Shown here: one piece after another, positions 41,508 through 51,220 of the stretch | How positions within the stretch are numbered: the stretch's first letter is position 1 | Layout: each line of letters opens with the position of its first letter | Assembly (NCBI GenBank): GCA_024742275.1 | Contig: JANSYS010000008.1 | Location: 62,001-126,000, forward strand | Source: Alphaproteobacteria bacterium | GTDB lineage: Bacteria > Pseudomonadota > Alphaproteobacteria > Thalassobaculales > Thalassobaculaceae | Length of the DNA: 64,000 bases | Reading direction: 5' to 3' | Program-made: the position numbers and the translations under genes | Notes under the pieces: generated by a model | Told to the model about the DNA's origin: nothing | Seen by the model: the letters and a program-made list of their open reading frames with translations, nothing else | The model's database searches: none

Positions 41508-43019
41508 TCAACCCGTCTGATGCGCCCCCAAGCCAAGCAGCGCCCGCCGGCGTAGCCAGAGCGACGGGCGATAGCGCGGGTCCCCAGTCGCCTCGTGGAT
41601 CGCCGAGATGATCGCGTAGGTCCGCGTGACCCCCATCTCCTCCGCGATCTCCAGGGGCCCCTTCGGATAATTCAGGCCGAGCTTCATGGCGGTATCGATA
41701 TCCGCCGGGGTCGCCAGGGCAATCTGCGCCATCTCGCAGCCGAGATTGGCGATCATGGCCCGCATCCGCTGTAGGATGAAGCCGGGGCTGTCCTGGATCA
41801 CCGTCGGTGCGATGCCGGCCTTGGCGAAGGCAGCCGCAACAGCATTGCGGTGCGCCAGGTCCGCCGCCGGTGCGGTCATCAGCGTCACCCGCTTCGAGGT
41901 ATCGCCGGTGGTGTCGACCGCGACCAGACGGGTGTGATCGATCCCGGTCCGCGCCGAGAACCCGGTCGCGTCCTCGCCGTAAAGTGCGGCGACGATTGGC
42001 ATCGAGCCGTCGTCGGTCCGGACGTTGAGGCCGGCCCGCTCCAGCAGCTCGGCGAGCGCCTCGTCGTTGTCGGTGGCGACCGCGACAGCCGTCGCCGGGG
42101 CGGCGTCCGTCGCGTGGTCCGGACTCGGCGGATCGATCACGTGGCCGTTCTCGTCGTAGGTGAAATGGCCCTGCTGGGTTTTGCGCCCGAACCGCCCGGC
42201 GTCGTAAAGCGCCCGATGCATCGGCGTCGTCCGTAGCCGTGGATCGTTGAGGAACTGCTCGAACACAATCATCGAGACCGGGTAGTTCACGTCGATCCCG
42301 GTCAGGTCCATGAGCTGGAAAGGCCCCATGCGGAAGTGGCCGCAGTCGCGCATGACCGCGTCGACCTGGGCCGGGGTGGCCACCGCCTCGTGCGCCAGGT
42401 GCAGCCCTTCGGTAGTGAAAGCGCGGCCGCCGAGATTGACCAGGAAGCCGGGGCTGTCCTTGACCACGACGGGGGTGCGGCCGAAGCGCTCGCCGACGGT
42501 GACAAGTTTCTCGATCACCGCGGCGTCGGTGGCCGGTCCCCGGATGATCTCCACCAGACGCATCAGCGGCACCGGATTGAAGAAGTGCAGACCAGCGATC
42601 CGCTCCGGGCGCTTGCAGACCCGGGCGATGGAGCCGATCGGCAGCGACGAGGTGTTGGAGGCGATGATCGCGTCCTCGGCCACTACCTCCTCGATCGCGG
42701 TGAACAGGTCGCGCTTGACGTCGATGTCCTCGAACACCGCCTCGACCACCACGCCGCAGGGCGCCAGGTCCTCGATGCCGCCGGAGACGACCAGCTTCTC
42801 CTTCATCGCGGCGGCGTCGGCCGCGTCCAGCTTGCCCTTTTCCACCAGCCGGTCGAGACGGCCGAGCACCTTCCGCGTGCCGACGTCGGCGCCGCCGGCC
42901 ATCGCGTCATGGGCGATGACCTTCATACCGCCCTGCAACGCGACCTGAATTATCCCCTGGCCCATGGCGCCGCATCCGACGACGCCGATGACGAGGTCGG
43001 GGGAGGTTGCATCCACCAT
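41508..43019 (-). CDS. 3-hydroxyacyl-CoA dehydrogenase (PaaH-like)
   Basis: The 503-aa NAD-dependent enzyme has a Rossmann motif GVVGCGAMGQG at about residues 12-22, the SNTSSLPIGSIA and GLHFFNPVPLMRLVEIIRG blocks, and a second C-terminal 3HCDH domain (about 380-490), giving the double-domain architecture of PaaH/HbdA-like enzymes. It oxidises 3-hydroxyacyl-CoA to 3-oxoacyl-CoA, the substrate of the thiolase next to it. The start is 3 bp after the thiolase stop. Confidence 0.92.
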   Translation of the reverse strand: MVDATSPDLVIGVVGCGAMGQGIIQVALQGGMKVIAHDAMAGGADVGTRKVLGRLDRLVEKGKLDAADAAAMKEKLVVSGGIEDLAPCGVVVEAVFEDIDVKRDLFTAIEEVVAEDAIIASNTSSLPIGSIARVCKRPERIAGLHFFNPVPLMRLVEIIRGPATDAAVIEKLVTVGERFGRTPVVVKDSPGFLVNLGGRAFTTEGLHLAHEAVATPAQVDAVMRDCGHFRMGPFQLMDLTGIDVNYPVSMIVFEQFLNDPRLRTTPMHRALYDAGRFGRKTQQGHFTYDENGHVIDPPSPDHATDAAPATAVAVATDNDEALAELLERAGLNVRTDDGSMPIVAALYGEDATGFSARTGIDHTRLVAVDTTGDTSKRVTLMTAPAADLAHRNAVAAAFAKAGIAPTVIQDSPGFILQRMRAMIANLGCEMAQIALATPADIDTAMKLGLNYPKGPLEIAEEMGVTRTYAIISAIHEATGDPRYRPSLWLRRRALLGLGAHQTG

Positions 43020-43022
43020 GGA

Positions 43023-44231
43023 TCAGACCTTCTCGATGATGACGGCCATGCCCTGGCCGACCCCGACGCACATGGTGCAGAGCGCGTAGCGTCCGCCGGT
43101 CTCGTGCAGCGTCTCGGTCGCGGTCTGGATCAACCGTGTTCCGCTGGCGCCCAGCGGATGACCCAGCGCGATGGCGCCGCCATTCGGGTTGACCCGCGGA
43201 TCGTCGTCAGCGACGCCGAGTTCCCTGAGGCTGGCCAACACCTGGCTGGCGAACGCCTCGTTCAATTCCAGGACATCCATGTCCTCGATCGAGAGACCGG
43301 CGATCTTCAGCGCCTTCTGCGAGGCCGGTGCCGGTCCGATCCCCATGATCCGCGGCTCGACCCCCGCCGCAGCGGCGGCGACGATCCGGGCGCGCGGCGT
43401 CAGCCCGTGCTTCTTGGCCGCCCTCTCGCTGGCGACCAGCATGGCGGCAGAACCATCGTTGACGCCGCTGGCGTTGCCGGCGGTCACCGAACCACCCTCC
43501 TTACGGAACGGTGTCGGCAGCTTCGCCAGCTTTTCGAGCGTGGTGTCCGGGCGCGGATGCTCGTCCGTATCGACGACGGTAACGTCGCCCCGGCGGCCCT
43601 TGATTTCCACCGGAACGATCTCCTTGGCGAGGCGACCGCGCGCCATCGCCTCGCCGGCCTTGCGCTGGCTGTTGTAGGCAAACAGGTCCTGGTCCTCGCG
43701 ACGGACCTGATACTTCTCGGCAACGTTCTCGCCGGTTTCCGGCATGCTGTCGGTTCCGAAGCGCTTCTCCATCTCCGGATTGACGAACCGCCAGCCGATC
43801 GTGGTGTCGTACATCTCCGCGCTGCGCGCGAAGGCGGTTCCGGCCTTCGCCATGACGAACGGCGCCCGGGTCATGCTCTCGACCCCTCCGGCGATGGCAA
43901 AGTCGCCCTCGCCCGTCTTGATCTGACGCGCCGCATCCGCCACCGCCATCATGCCGGAAGCGCAAAGCCGGTTGACGGTGACACCCGGAACGCTCGCCGG
44001 TATCCCCGCCAACAGAAGCGCCATGCGCGCGATGTTGCGGTTGTCCTCACCGGCCTGGTTAACGCAGCCATAGAACACCTCGTCTACCGCGTCCCAGTCG
44101 GCGGAGGGATTCCGTTCCATCAACGCCTTCAACGGAACGGTCGCCAGGTCGTCGGTGCGGACCTGCGCGAGCGCGCCGCCGTACCGTCCGATCGGGGTGC
44201 GGACGGCGTCGCAGATGAAGGCTTCGGTCAT
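43023..44231 (-). CDS. Thiolase (3-oxoadipyl-CoA/acetyl-CoA acyltransferase, PcaF/PaaJ-like)
   Basis: The 402-aa thiolase has catalytic Cys90 (NRLCASGM), the GGVESMTRAP block, His in GGAIALGHPLGASG and the C-terminal CMCVGVGQG. Length and sequence fit PcaF/PaaJ-type enzymes, which split 3-oxoacyl-CoA, such as 3-oxoadipyl-CoA, into acetyl-CoA and a shorter acyl-CoA. GGAGGAAACC precedes the ATG. It is third of four genes in an operon with BKACE and MDR genes. Exact chain specificity is not readable. Confidence 0.92.
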   Translation of the reverse strand: MTEAFICDAVRTPIGRYGGALAQVRTDDLATVPLKALMERNPSADWDAVDEVFYGCVNQAGEDNRNIARMALLLAGIPASVPGVTVNRLCASGMMAVADAARQIKTGEGDFAIAGGVESMTRAPFVMAKAGTAFARSAEMYDTTIGWRFVNPEMEKRFGTDSMPETGENVAEKYQVRREDQDLFAYNSQRKAGEAMARGRLAKEIVPVEIKGRRGDVTVVDTDEHPRPDTTLEKLAKLPTPFRKEGGSVTAGNASGVNDGSAAMLVASERAAKKHGLTPRARIVAAAAAGVEPRIMGIGPAPASQKALKIAGLSIEDMDVLELNEAFASQVLASLRELGVADDDPRVNPNGGAIALGHPLGASGTRLIQTATETLHETGGRYALCTMCVGVGQGMAVIIEKV

Positions 44232-44308
44232 GGTTTCCTCCGGGAGCGGGTCTTCTTATGGGCACCTGATGTGCCATGCAGGCTAGGGCCGGTCAATCGA
44301 CCGGCCGT

Positions 44309-45316
44309 TCAGGCTGTGATGACGATTTTGCCGAAATGGCCGGCCGCCTCCATGGCGCGATAGGCCGACTTCGCATCGTCGAACGCGAAGCTCTGGTCGA
44401 TCACCGGCTCCAACCGATGCAGGGAGATCGCCGCGTTCATCTCGGCGAACATGCGGTAGGAGCCGACATAGATCCCCTGGACCGTGAGCGACTTGCGCAT
44501 GATCAGGGTCGGGTTGATCTCGCCGCCGGTCAGCACGCCGATCAGGCCGATCGCGCCGCCCACCCGGGTGGCGGCGATCGATTTGGCCAAAGTGCCGGCC
44601 CCACCGACTTCGACCGTCACATCGGCGCCGACGCCGCCCGTGAGCTCCACGACGGCGTCCTGCCACTCCGGCGTGGTCCGGTAGTTGACCGTGTCGTCGG
44701 CGCCCATCGCCTTCGCGCGCTCGAGCTTGGCGTCGCTCGACGAGGTCAGGATCACCCGCGCGCCCATGAGCTTGGCGAACTGCAGGGCGAAGATCGACAC
44801 GCCGCCGGTCCCGAGCAATAGAACAGTGTCGCCCGCCGTCACCCGCCCGACATCCACCAGCGCGTGCCATGCCGTCAGAGCGGCACAGGGGAGCGTCGCC
44901 GCCTGCTCGAACGACAGATGGTCGGGCACCGGAATGACGCCGCCGGCCTTCAGAACCACTTCCTCGGCCAGCACACCGTCCAGCGCACCGCCGAGCGCGC
45001 TGTTCATCACGTCGACGGAGCACGGTCCCGCCGGCCAATCCTGGAAGAAGCAGGACGCCACCCGGTCACCGACCTTCAGACCCGTCACTCCGGCGCCGAC
45101 GGCGGTGACGGTCCCCGCGCCGTCGGAATTCGGAACGCGCGGATAGGGCAGGTTCCGGGCAACCGGATCCGTGATGGTCATGAGATCCCGGAAATTGATC
45201 GAGGACGCGGCGATCCTCACCCGCACCTCGACCGGTCCGGGTTCGGGCGTCGCGACGTCGGCGAGGTGGAGGGCGTCGATGCCGCCGTCGGAGACGATCT
45301 GCCAGGCTTTCATCAT
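44309..45316 (-). CDS. Zinc-free MDR oxidoreductase (quinone-reductase/enoyl-reductase-like)
   Basis: The 335-aa medium-chain dehydrogenase/reductase has an N-terminal GroES fold with INFRDLM in place of the catalytic zinc Cys, a Rossmann motif with VLLLGTGGVS and VILTSSSDAKLERAKAMGAD. The structural zinc cysteines are absent. It uses NAD(P)H to reduce an enoyl or quinone-like substrate, or works as an alcohol dehydrogenase without zinc. Its ATG overlaps the BKACE stop by 4 bp. Confidence 0.85.
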   Translation of the reverse strand: MMKAWQIVSDGGIDALHLADVATPEPGPVEVRVRIAASSINFRDLMTITDPVARNLPYPRVPNSDGAGTVTAVGAGVTGLKVGDRVASCFFQDWPAGPCSVDVMNSALGGALDGVLAEEVVLKAGGVIPVPDHLSFEQAATLPCAALTAWHALVDVGRVTAGDTVLLLGTGGVSIFALQFAKLMGARVILTSSSDAKLERAKAMGADDTVNYRTTPEWQDAVVELTGGVGADVTVEVGGAGTLAKSIAATRVGGAIGLIGVLTGGEINPTLIMRKSLTVQGIYVGSYRMFAEMNAAISLHRLEPVIDQSFAFDDAKSAYRAMEAAGHFGKIVITA

Positions 45317-46197
45317 CCATGTCCTTTGATCGAGAAAAGCTCGCGCGCTTCGTCCGGCGTAGCGACCGTCGAGCCAAGCGCCTCGACGATGGTCACCGCC
45401 CGTTCGACCAGCACGGCGTTGGACGGGGCCAGAACCCCGCGTTCTATGTAGAGATTGTCCTCGAGGCCGACCCTGACATGCCCGCCCAGAATGACCGCCT
45501 GGGCGGCCATCGGAAACTGCATGCGGCTGATTCCGAACCCCGACCACACGGCGCCCGCCGGCAACAGACTGGCAAGGTAACTCATGGTCTCCGCGGTCGC
45601 CGGTGCGCCCCAGGGGATGCCGAGGCAGAGCTGGAACATCGGCGGCGCGTCCACCAGCCCTTCCTTGACGAGTTGAGCGGCCAGCCGGGCGTGACCGGCA
45701 TCGAAAACCTCCAGTTCGGGCTTCACACCGCTGTCGCGAATGCGCGCCGCCATCTCTCGCAGATGGGCCGGGGTGTTCATGAAGACGTGCTCGCCAAAAT
45801 TCATGGTGGCGATGTCTAGGGTGCAGACTTCCGGGCGGAGTTCATCGACGTGCTCGACCCTCTCCTGCGGCGTCTTCAGAGTGGTGCCGGGAGCCGGCAC
45901 CATCGGGTCCTGTGTACCGGGAATATACCGCGCGCCGGGTCCGGTGGTCAGATTCAGTACCAGCTTCGAGCCGGCTGACCGGATTCGGTCTACCGTCTCA
46001 CGATAGAGCGCCGGATCCATGGACGCCTTGCCCGTCGCCGGATCGCGGACATGGATATGGGCGATCGCCGCCCCCGCCCGCTCGGCCTCCAGCGCCGAGT
46101 TGGCGATCTGCTCCGGGGTGACGGGAACCGCGGGATTCTTGTCGACGGTATCGAACCCCCCGGTCAACGCGCATGTGATAACCGTCTTCTCGTTCAC
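45313..46197 (-). CDS. Beta-keto acid cleavage enzyme (BKACE, DUF849 family)
   Basis: The 294-aa protein has the BKACE zinc motif His47-x-His49 (AHIHVRDP), VLNLTTGPG and PELEVFDAGH. Family members, such as the 3-keto-5-aminohexanoate cleavage enzyme Kce, combine a beta-keto acid with acetyl-CoA to give acetoacetate and a new CoA ester. The start is a GTG (46197-46195) preceded by GGGAGGAAG. It is first in the operon and divergent from the TAXI-TRAP genes, suggesting uptake and cleavage of one carboxylate. Confidence 0.9.
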   Translation of the reverse strand: MNEKTVITCALTGGFDTVDKNPAVPVTPEQIANSALEAERAGAAIAHIHVRDPATGKASMDPALYRETVDRIRSAGSKLVLNLTTGPGARYIPGTQDPMVPAPGTTLKTPQERVEHVDELRPEVCTLDIATMNFGEHVFMNTPAHLREMAARIRDSGVKPELEVFDAGHARLAAQLVKEGLVDAPPMFQLCLGIPWGAPATAETMSYLASLLPAGAVWSGFGISRMQFPMAAQAVILGGHVRVGLEDNLYIERGVLAPSNAVLVERAVTIVEALGSTVATPDEARELFSIKGHG

Positions 46198-46235
46198 GAC
46201 TTCCTCCCGATCCCGCGCTTCTGATACTGGCGCTT

Positions 46236-46241
46236 GTATAC
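46236..46241. promoter_or_regulatory. GTATAC palindrome between the BKACE operon and the TAXI-TRAP genes
   Basis: TTGTATACCA at 46234-46243 contains the GTATAC palindrome and sits near the middle of a 122-bp divergent region. A similar TTGTATACA occurs at 54463-54471. FCD-type GntR proteins often bind such sites. Confidence 0.3.
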
Positions 46242-46319
46242 CATCTCTCAATGGGCATACTCCCCCCAGGTGGAGGCGGGAAACAACCCGGCCCTGAATT
46301 TGAACAAACGGAGGAAACT

Positions 46320-47477
46320 ATGGAGATGACCCTGCGCTCCCGCGCGGTGGCCGCTATTGTCGGCGCGACCGCGCTCACCCTGGCCGGTGCCGCATCGGCC
46401 GAGGTGAAGCTGCCCAACACCCTGATCTGGTCGGCCTATGACACCGGTTCGTCGGGCCACGCCCAGTCGGTCGCGATCGGCAAGGCCTTTAAAGAAAAAT
46501 ACGACGTGAACCTGCGGGTTCTCCCAGGCAAAAACGATATCGCCCGCCTGACCCCGCTGAAGGTCGGCAAGGCGGATGCCGTGGCCAACGGCGTCGGCAC
46601 CTACTTCGCCCAGGAAGGCGTTTTCGGCTTCGCCAAGCCCGATTGGGGCCCGCAACCCCTGCGCCTCATCATGTCGTCAAAAGGCAAGGCCGGTCTGATG
46701 GTCGGCGTGGCCGAAGACACCGGCGTCAAGGAATTCAAGGACCTCAAGGGCAAGCGGGTGGCCTGGGTGAAGAGCGCTCCGGCTCTCAATCACAACGTCA
46801 CGGCGGTCCTGGCCTTTGCCGGATTGACCTGGGACGATGTCGAGAAGGTCGAGTTCGCCGGCTTCGGAGCCTCCTGGGAAGGCATGACCAACAACCAGGT
46901 AGATGCCGCGTTCGCCATCACCGTGTCCGGTTCGACCAAAGCGGTTGCCTCCAGCCCGCGCGGCTTGGTCTGGCCGCCGTTGCCGTTCGACGACGCGCAG
47001 GGCTGGGAGCGGATGATGGCCGTCGCCCCCTACTTCACGAAGAACAAAGTCTCTGCGGGCACGAACGTTCCGAAGGAAGGCATCGATGGTCAGGCCTATC
47101 CGTATCCGATCCTGACCGTTCGCGACGATATGACCAACGACGTCGCCCAGGCGATCACTGCCGCGCTGCTTGAGACCTATGACCTCTACAAGGACGGCGC
47201 ACCGGGCGCGGCCGGCTGGGCTCTGGCCAACCAGACCTTCGAATGGGCCGTCCCCTACCACGACGGCGCCATTGCCGCGTTCAAGGACGCTGGCGTATGG
47301 ACCGCCGACATGCAGGCCCACAACGACGCGCTTGTCGCGCGCCAGAAGGTGCTGATCGACGCGTGGGCCGCCTTCACGAAGGACGCCCCCTCGGACGAGG
47401 ACGCCTTTGTCGAGGGGTGGGGCAAAGCGCGTGTCGCAGCGCTCGAGGCGGCCGGTCTCGATCCGGTCATTCGCTGA
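46320..47477 (+). CDS. TAXI-family TRAP solute-binding protein
   Basis: The 385-aa protein has a Sec signal peptide (1-27, cleavage after ASA in GAASAEVKLP) and the TAXI-type binding-protein fold, including GSSGHAQSVAIGKAF and LKGKRVAWVKSAPALNHN. It delivers a substrate to the TRAP permease downstream. GGAGG precedes the ATG at 46320. It lies 51 bp upstream of the fused permease and divergent from the BKACE operon. Substrate is unknown; TAXI receptors include glutamate and glutamine binders. Confidence 0.9.
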   Translation: MEMTLRSRAVAAIVGATALTLAGAASAEVKLPNTLIWSAYDTGSSGHAQSVAIGKAFKEKYDVNLRVLPGKNDIARLTPLKVGKADAVANGVGTYFAQEGVFGFAKPDWGPQPLRLIMSSKGKAGLMVGVAEDTGVKEFKDLKGKRVAWVKSAPALNHNVTAVLAFAGLTWDDVEKVEFAGFGASWEGMTNNQVDAAFAITVSGSTKAVASSPRGLVWPPLPFDDAQGWERMMAVAPYFTKNKVSAGTNVPKEGIDGQAYPYPILTVRDDMTNDVAQAITAALLETYDLYKDGAPGAAGWALANQTFEWAVPYHDGAIAAFKDAGVWTADMQAHNDALVARQKVLIDAWAAFTKDAPSDEDAFVEGWGKARVAALEAAGLDPVIR

Positions 47478-47527
47478 TCGCTTCGATCAGCTAACCCGCG
47501 GTTCAACCAACAGAGAAAGGCTCGCAC

Positions 47528-49513
47528 ATGAGCGAGCCCATCCCTGACGGCCCGTCAACGGACGGCGCGGTGACGGACACGATCCGTCACCGCGCTCTCG
47601 GTCCGGGATGGACGGCGCTGATCATGGTCATGACGGCTGCCGCTGTGGCGCTGTCCGTCTATCAGCTCTTCAACATCGGTTCGATGGTCGGCTGGGTCAT
47701 CCTCGACCTCGCCTATCTCGACTTGATGCTGGCGCTTCTGCTCCCGGTCGTCTTCCTGGTGTTCCCGATGCGGGCCGCCGACAAGGACCGCCGATCGCCG
47801 CCGATCTACGACATCGCGCTGTTCTTCGGCACCTTCGTACTGGGATGCTTCCTTGCCTGGATCGCTGTGCCGGCCGTCGAGAGCGGATGGGAGTATTTCG
47901 CGCCGGACTACGCCCGCATCCTGGGCTTCGTGCTGTGGGCGCTCATGCTCGAAGCGGTGCGCCGCACGGGCGGTCTCGCCCTGACGATCATCGTTCTCAT
48001 TTTCTCGTTCTACCCGCCGATCGCCGAGTCCATGCCGGGTCCGCTCCAGGGCGCGCAGCAATCGCTCTGGGAAGTCAGCCAGTATTACCTGTTCTCCTCC
48101 GAAGCGATCTTCGGCATCCCGATGCGGGCCTTCGGCAAGCTGGTCATCGGCTTCGTGATCTTCGGCGTGGCGCTGCAGCACACCGGCGCCGGACGCTTCT
48201 TTATCGATCTCGCCTTCGCTCTGCTCGGCCATGTCCGCGGCGGCGGCGCGAAGGTCGCGATCTTCTCGTCGGGCCTGCTCGGCTCCATGAGCGGCTCCGT
48301 GATCACCAACGTGCTGACGACGGGCCGGCTGACCATTCCGGCGATGCGACGGACAGGTTTCGGCAAGGAAACGGCGGCAGCGGTCGAAGCCTGCGCCTCG
48401 ACGGGCGGCGTGCTGATGCCGCCGGTGATGGGGGCAACCGCCTTCGTCATGGCCTCGTTCCTGAACGTTCCCTATATCGAGATCGCCGTCGCCGCGGTGA
48501 TCCCGTCTCTGCTCTACTATCTCGGCCTGTTCCTGCAGATCGACGCCTACGCGGCGAAACGTGGCCTCAAGGGACTCCCGCGCGAGACCCTGCCGAAGGT
48601 CGGCGCCGTTTTCCGTCAGGGCTGGCACTATCTCTTTGCCTTGTTCCTGCTGGTCTATCTGCTCCTCTATCTCAAACAGGAAGCGCTGGCGCCGTACTAC
48701 GCGACCGCCGTTCTGCTGATCACCAATCAAATCTTCGGCAAGCGGCTCGGATGGTCCGACGTCAAGAACTTCCTGTACGAGACCGGCCAGGTCCTGGCCG
48801 AGCTGATGGCGATCCTCGGTGCCATCGGTCTGATCATCGGCGCGCTGTCGGTGACAGGTCTGGTCGGATCCATCGCGACGGACCTCGTGCTGCTCGCGGG
48901 CGGCAACGTCTATGCCCTTCTGCTGATGGGGGCCGCCACCAGCTTCGTCCTCGGCATGGGCATGACCGTGACGGCGGCCTATGTCTTTCTGGCCATCGTG
49001 CTGGCGCCGTCCCTGGTGAGTTCGGGTCTGGACCCCATGGGGGTACATCTCTTCATTCTCTACTGGGGAATGCTTTCCTTCATCACCCCGCCGGTCGCGC
49101 TCGGCGCCTTCGCGGCGGCCACGATCTCGGGGGCGACACCGATGCGGGCGGGCTTCTCGGCCATGCGGCTCGGTTCGATCATCTACTTCATTCCGTTCTT
49201 CTTCGTGCTCGAGCCGGCCTTGATCCTGAACGGAGCACCGCTTCAGATCGTTGTGGTTCTGGCCAGCGCCCTGGCCGGCGTGCTGCTGATCGCATCGTCG
49301 ACCCAGGGCTACCTCGTCGGCTTCGGAACGTTCGGAGACGGAACGTCTGGCTTGGTCGCCCGCGCTATCGTGTTCGTCGGGGGCCTGATGTTCGCCTTCC
49401 CGGGCAGCGAGGATCTCGGAATCGGCCACTGGGAGGCGGCGATGGCCGGCGTCGTGATCGCCGCCGTCGGTCTCGGGTTCGGTTTGCTGACGCGGCGCCT
49501 CGCTCCCGGCTGA
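47528..49513 (+). CDS. TRAP transporter fused permease (4TM/12TM, DctQM-type)
   Basis: The 661-aa protein has about 16-18 hydrophobic segments, the small-subunit-like region at about 1-160 and the large DctM-like domain at about 185-600, with GGGAKVAIFSSGLLGSMSGSV and the ACASTGGVLMPPVMGATAFV motif. The fused form goes with TAXI binding proteins. It works by sodium or proton gradient. It is followed by a bidirectional terminator. Confidence 0.93.
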   Translation: MSEPIPDGPSTDGAVTDTIRHRALGPGWTALIMVMTAAAVALSVYQLFNIGSMVGWVILDLAYLDLMLALLLPVVFLVFPMRAADKDRRSPPIYDIALFFGTFVLGCFLAWIAVPAVESGWEYFAPDYARILGFVLWALMLEAVRRTGGLALTIIVLIFSFYPPIAESMPGPLQGAQQSLWEVSQYYLFSSEAIFGIPMRAFGKLVIGFVIFGVALQHTGAGRFFIDLAFALLGHVRGGGAKVAIFSSGLLGSMSGSVITNVLTTGRLTIPAMRRTGFGKETAAAVEACASTGGVLMPPVMGATAFVMASFLNVPYIEIAVAAVIPSLLYYLGLFLQIDAYAAKRGLKGLPRETLPKVGAVFRQGWHYLFALFLLVYLLLYLKQEALAPYYATAVLLITNQIFGKRLGWSDVKNFLYETGQVLAELMAILGAIGLIIGALSVTGLVGSIATDLVLLAGGNVYALLLMGAATSFVLGMGMTVTAAYVFLAIVLAPSLVSSGLDPMGVHLFILYWGMLSFITPPVALGAFAAATISGATPMRAGFSAMRLGSIIYFIPFFFVLEPALILNGAPLQIVVVLASALAGVLLIASSTQGYLVGFGTFGDGTSGLVARAIVFVGGLMFAFPGSEDLGIGHWEAAMAGVVIAAVGLGFGLLTRRLAPG

Positions 49514-49537
49514 TCCGGCCCCACCGTCCGCCATGCA

Positions 49538-49575
49538 CAAAAAAGGGGAGGCCGACGCCTCCCCTTTCTCTTTGT
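49538..49575. terminator. Bidirectional intrinsic terminator between TRAP permease and BCCT genes
   Basis: An 11-bp stem (49542-49552 with 49557-49567) with loop CGAC has A-rich sequence before it and CTCTTTG after it. The minus strand after the stem reads TTTTTTG. It lies between convergent stops and can serve both genes. Confidence 0.85.
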
Positions 49576-49588
49576 TGGTATCGGCGTT

Positions 49589-51220
49589 TCAGCCGGAGTC
49601 CGACTTCGGCTCGCTCATCAGGCCTTTCACAATGGCGAAACACGCCAGCAAGAGGACGATGGTGAACGGGAACCCGGTGGAGACCGCCATGGCCTGCAAG
49701 GCAGCGAGCCCGCCGCCCAGCAATAGGGCGATCGCCACGAGGCCCTCGAAGCAAGCCCAGAACACCCGCTGGGACACCGGAGCGTTGGTCTTGCCGCCCG
49801 CAGTGATCGTGTCGATCACCAAAGACCCCGAGTCCGAAGACGTAACGAAGAACACGATCACAAGAACGATGCCGATAAAGGACGTGATCTGCGCCAACGG
49901 CATTTGATCGAGCATGACGAACAGTTTGAGCGGCAGCCCGGCCTCGGTGATTGCCGTCACACCGGACTCCACGAAGCTGATCGCCGTCCCACCGAACGCC
50001 GTCATCCAAAGCACCGAGACGAGCGACGGAATCAGGAGCACGCAGATGATGAACTCCCGTACCGTCCTGCCGCGCGACACCCGGGCGATGAACATGCCGA
50101 CGAACGGCGACCAGGAAATCCACCAGGCCCAATAGAACGACGTCCAGCCTTGGCTGAAGTTCGCGTCGGAACGGCCGATCGGATTCGACAGCGCCGGCAG
50201 ATACTCGAGGTAGGAGACCAGGTTCGAGAAGAACCCGGTGATGATCGCCATGGTCGGTCGGACGATGATCACGAACAACAGGAGCAGGAAGGCCAGGACC
50301 ATGTTGATCTCGGACAGCCGCTTCACCCCGGCATCTAGCCCGGCCAAGACCGATAGCAGAGCGACGCCGGTGATGCCGACGATCAGCAGAACCTTCGAGG
50401 CATCGCTGACCGGGACGCCGAACAGGAACTCCAGCCCGGCATTGGCCTGCGCGGCGCCGAAACCGAGCGAGGTCGCCAAGCCGAACAGCGTGGCGAACAC
50501 CGCCAGGATGTCGATGACGTGCCCCGTCCATCCCCAGACCCGGTCGCCGAAGATCGGATAGAAGACCGAGCGCATGGTTAGCGGAAGGCCCTTGTTGTAG
50601 GAGAACAGCGCCAGCGCCAGGGCGACGATGGCATAGATCGCCCAAGGGTGCAGGCCCCAGTGGAAGATGGTCGCGGCCATTCCCAGGGCCTTCGCCGCCT
50701 CCGGATCTCCCGCCGCCCCTGAGAGAGGCGCCCAGCTATCCGGAGATCCCGCACCCTCGGCCACCGAGGAGGCGAAGTGGGAAATCGGCTCGGACACGCC
50801 ATAGAACATCAGCCCGATGCCCATGCCGGCAGCAAAAAGCATGGCGAACCAACCAGGGTAGGAGTAGTCGGGCGTCGCGTCGCGACCGCCGATCCGAACC
50901 CTGCCGAGGGGTGTAACGATCAGCGCGAGGCAGAGGATCACGAACACGTTAGCCGCGCCGATGAAGAACCAGTCGAATGTCGATGTGAGGGTCACGCGCA
51001 GGGCGTTGAACATCTCCGCCGCCTGGTCCTGAAGCGCCAGCGTCAGGAAGGTGAAGGCGACGATCACCAGCCCAGAGACGAAGAAGACCGGATTGTGGAT
51101 GTCGAGCCCAAAGGGCCCAAGCTGCTTCTGGATGTTGTCCTGGCCGATCTCGTAGTCGGTTTCGATCAGGTCAGCCGGCCCTTCGGGCGGCTGTACTGCG
51201 TGGTCGCTCGGGTCGCTCAT
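49589..51220 (-). CDS. BCCT-family betaine/carnitine/choline transporter
   Basis: The 543-aa protein has twelve predicted helices, the Gly-rich motif GMGIGLMFYG (about 145-155) and the Trp box HWGLHPWAIYAIVALALA (about 200-217). BCCT carriers import quaternary ammonium compounds such as glycine betaine, choline or carnitine, mostly with sodium or protons. The soluble N-terminus (1-45) is acidic. It stands alone with 413 bp before it. Confidence 0.92.
   Translation of the reverse strand: MSDPSDHAVQPPEGPADLIETDYEIGQDNIQKQLGPFGLDIHNPVFFVSGLVIVAFTFLTLALQDQAAEMFNALRVTLTSTFDWFFIGAANVFVILCLALIVTPLGRVRIGGRDATPDYSYPGWFAMLFAAGMGIGLMFYGVSEPISHFASSVAEGAGSPDSWAPLSGAAGDPEAAKALGMAATIFHWGLHPWAIYAIVALALALFSYNKGLPLTMRSVFYPIFGDRVWGWTGHVIDILAVFATLFGLATSLGFGAAQANAGLEFLFGVPVSDASKVLLIVGITGVALLSVLAGLDAGVKRLSEINMVLAFLLLLFVIIVRPTMAIITGFFSNLVSYLEYLPALSNPIGRSDANFSQGWTSFYWAWWISWSPFVGMFIARVSRGRTVREFIICVLLIPSLVSVLWMTAFGGTAISFVESGVTAITEAGLPLKLFVMLDQMPLAQITSFIGIVLVIVFFVTSSDSGSLVIDTITAGGKTNAPVSQRVFWACFEGLVAIALLLGGGLAALQAMAVSTGFPFTIVLLLACFAIVKGLMSEPKSDSG

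Noticed and set aside
42336-44363. 675-codon plus-strand frame opposite the hydroxyacyl-CoA dehydrogenase and thiolase genes
   Set aside because: It spans two clear genes antisense, is Arg/His/Gln-rich and has no motifs.
47555-49540. 661-codon minus-strand frame opposite the TRAP permease
   Set aside because: Translation is almost entirely charged and polar, the complement of a hydrophobic membrane protein.
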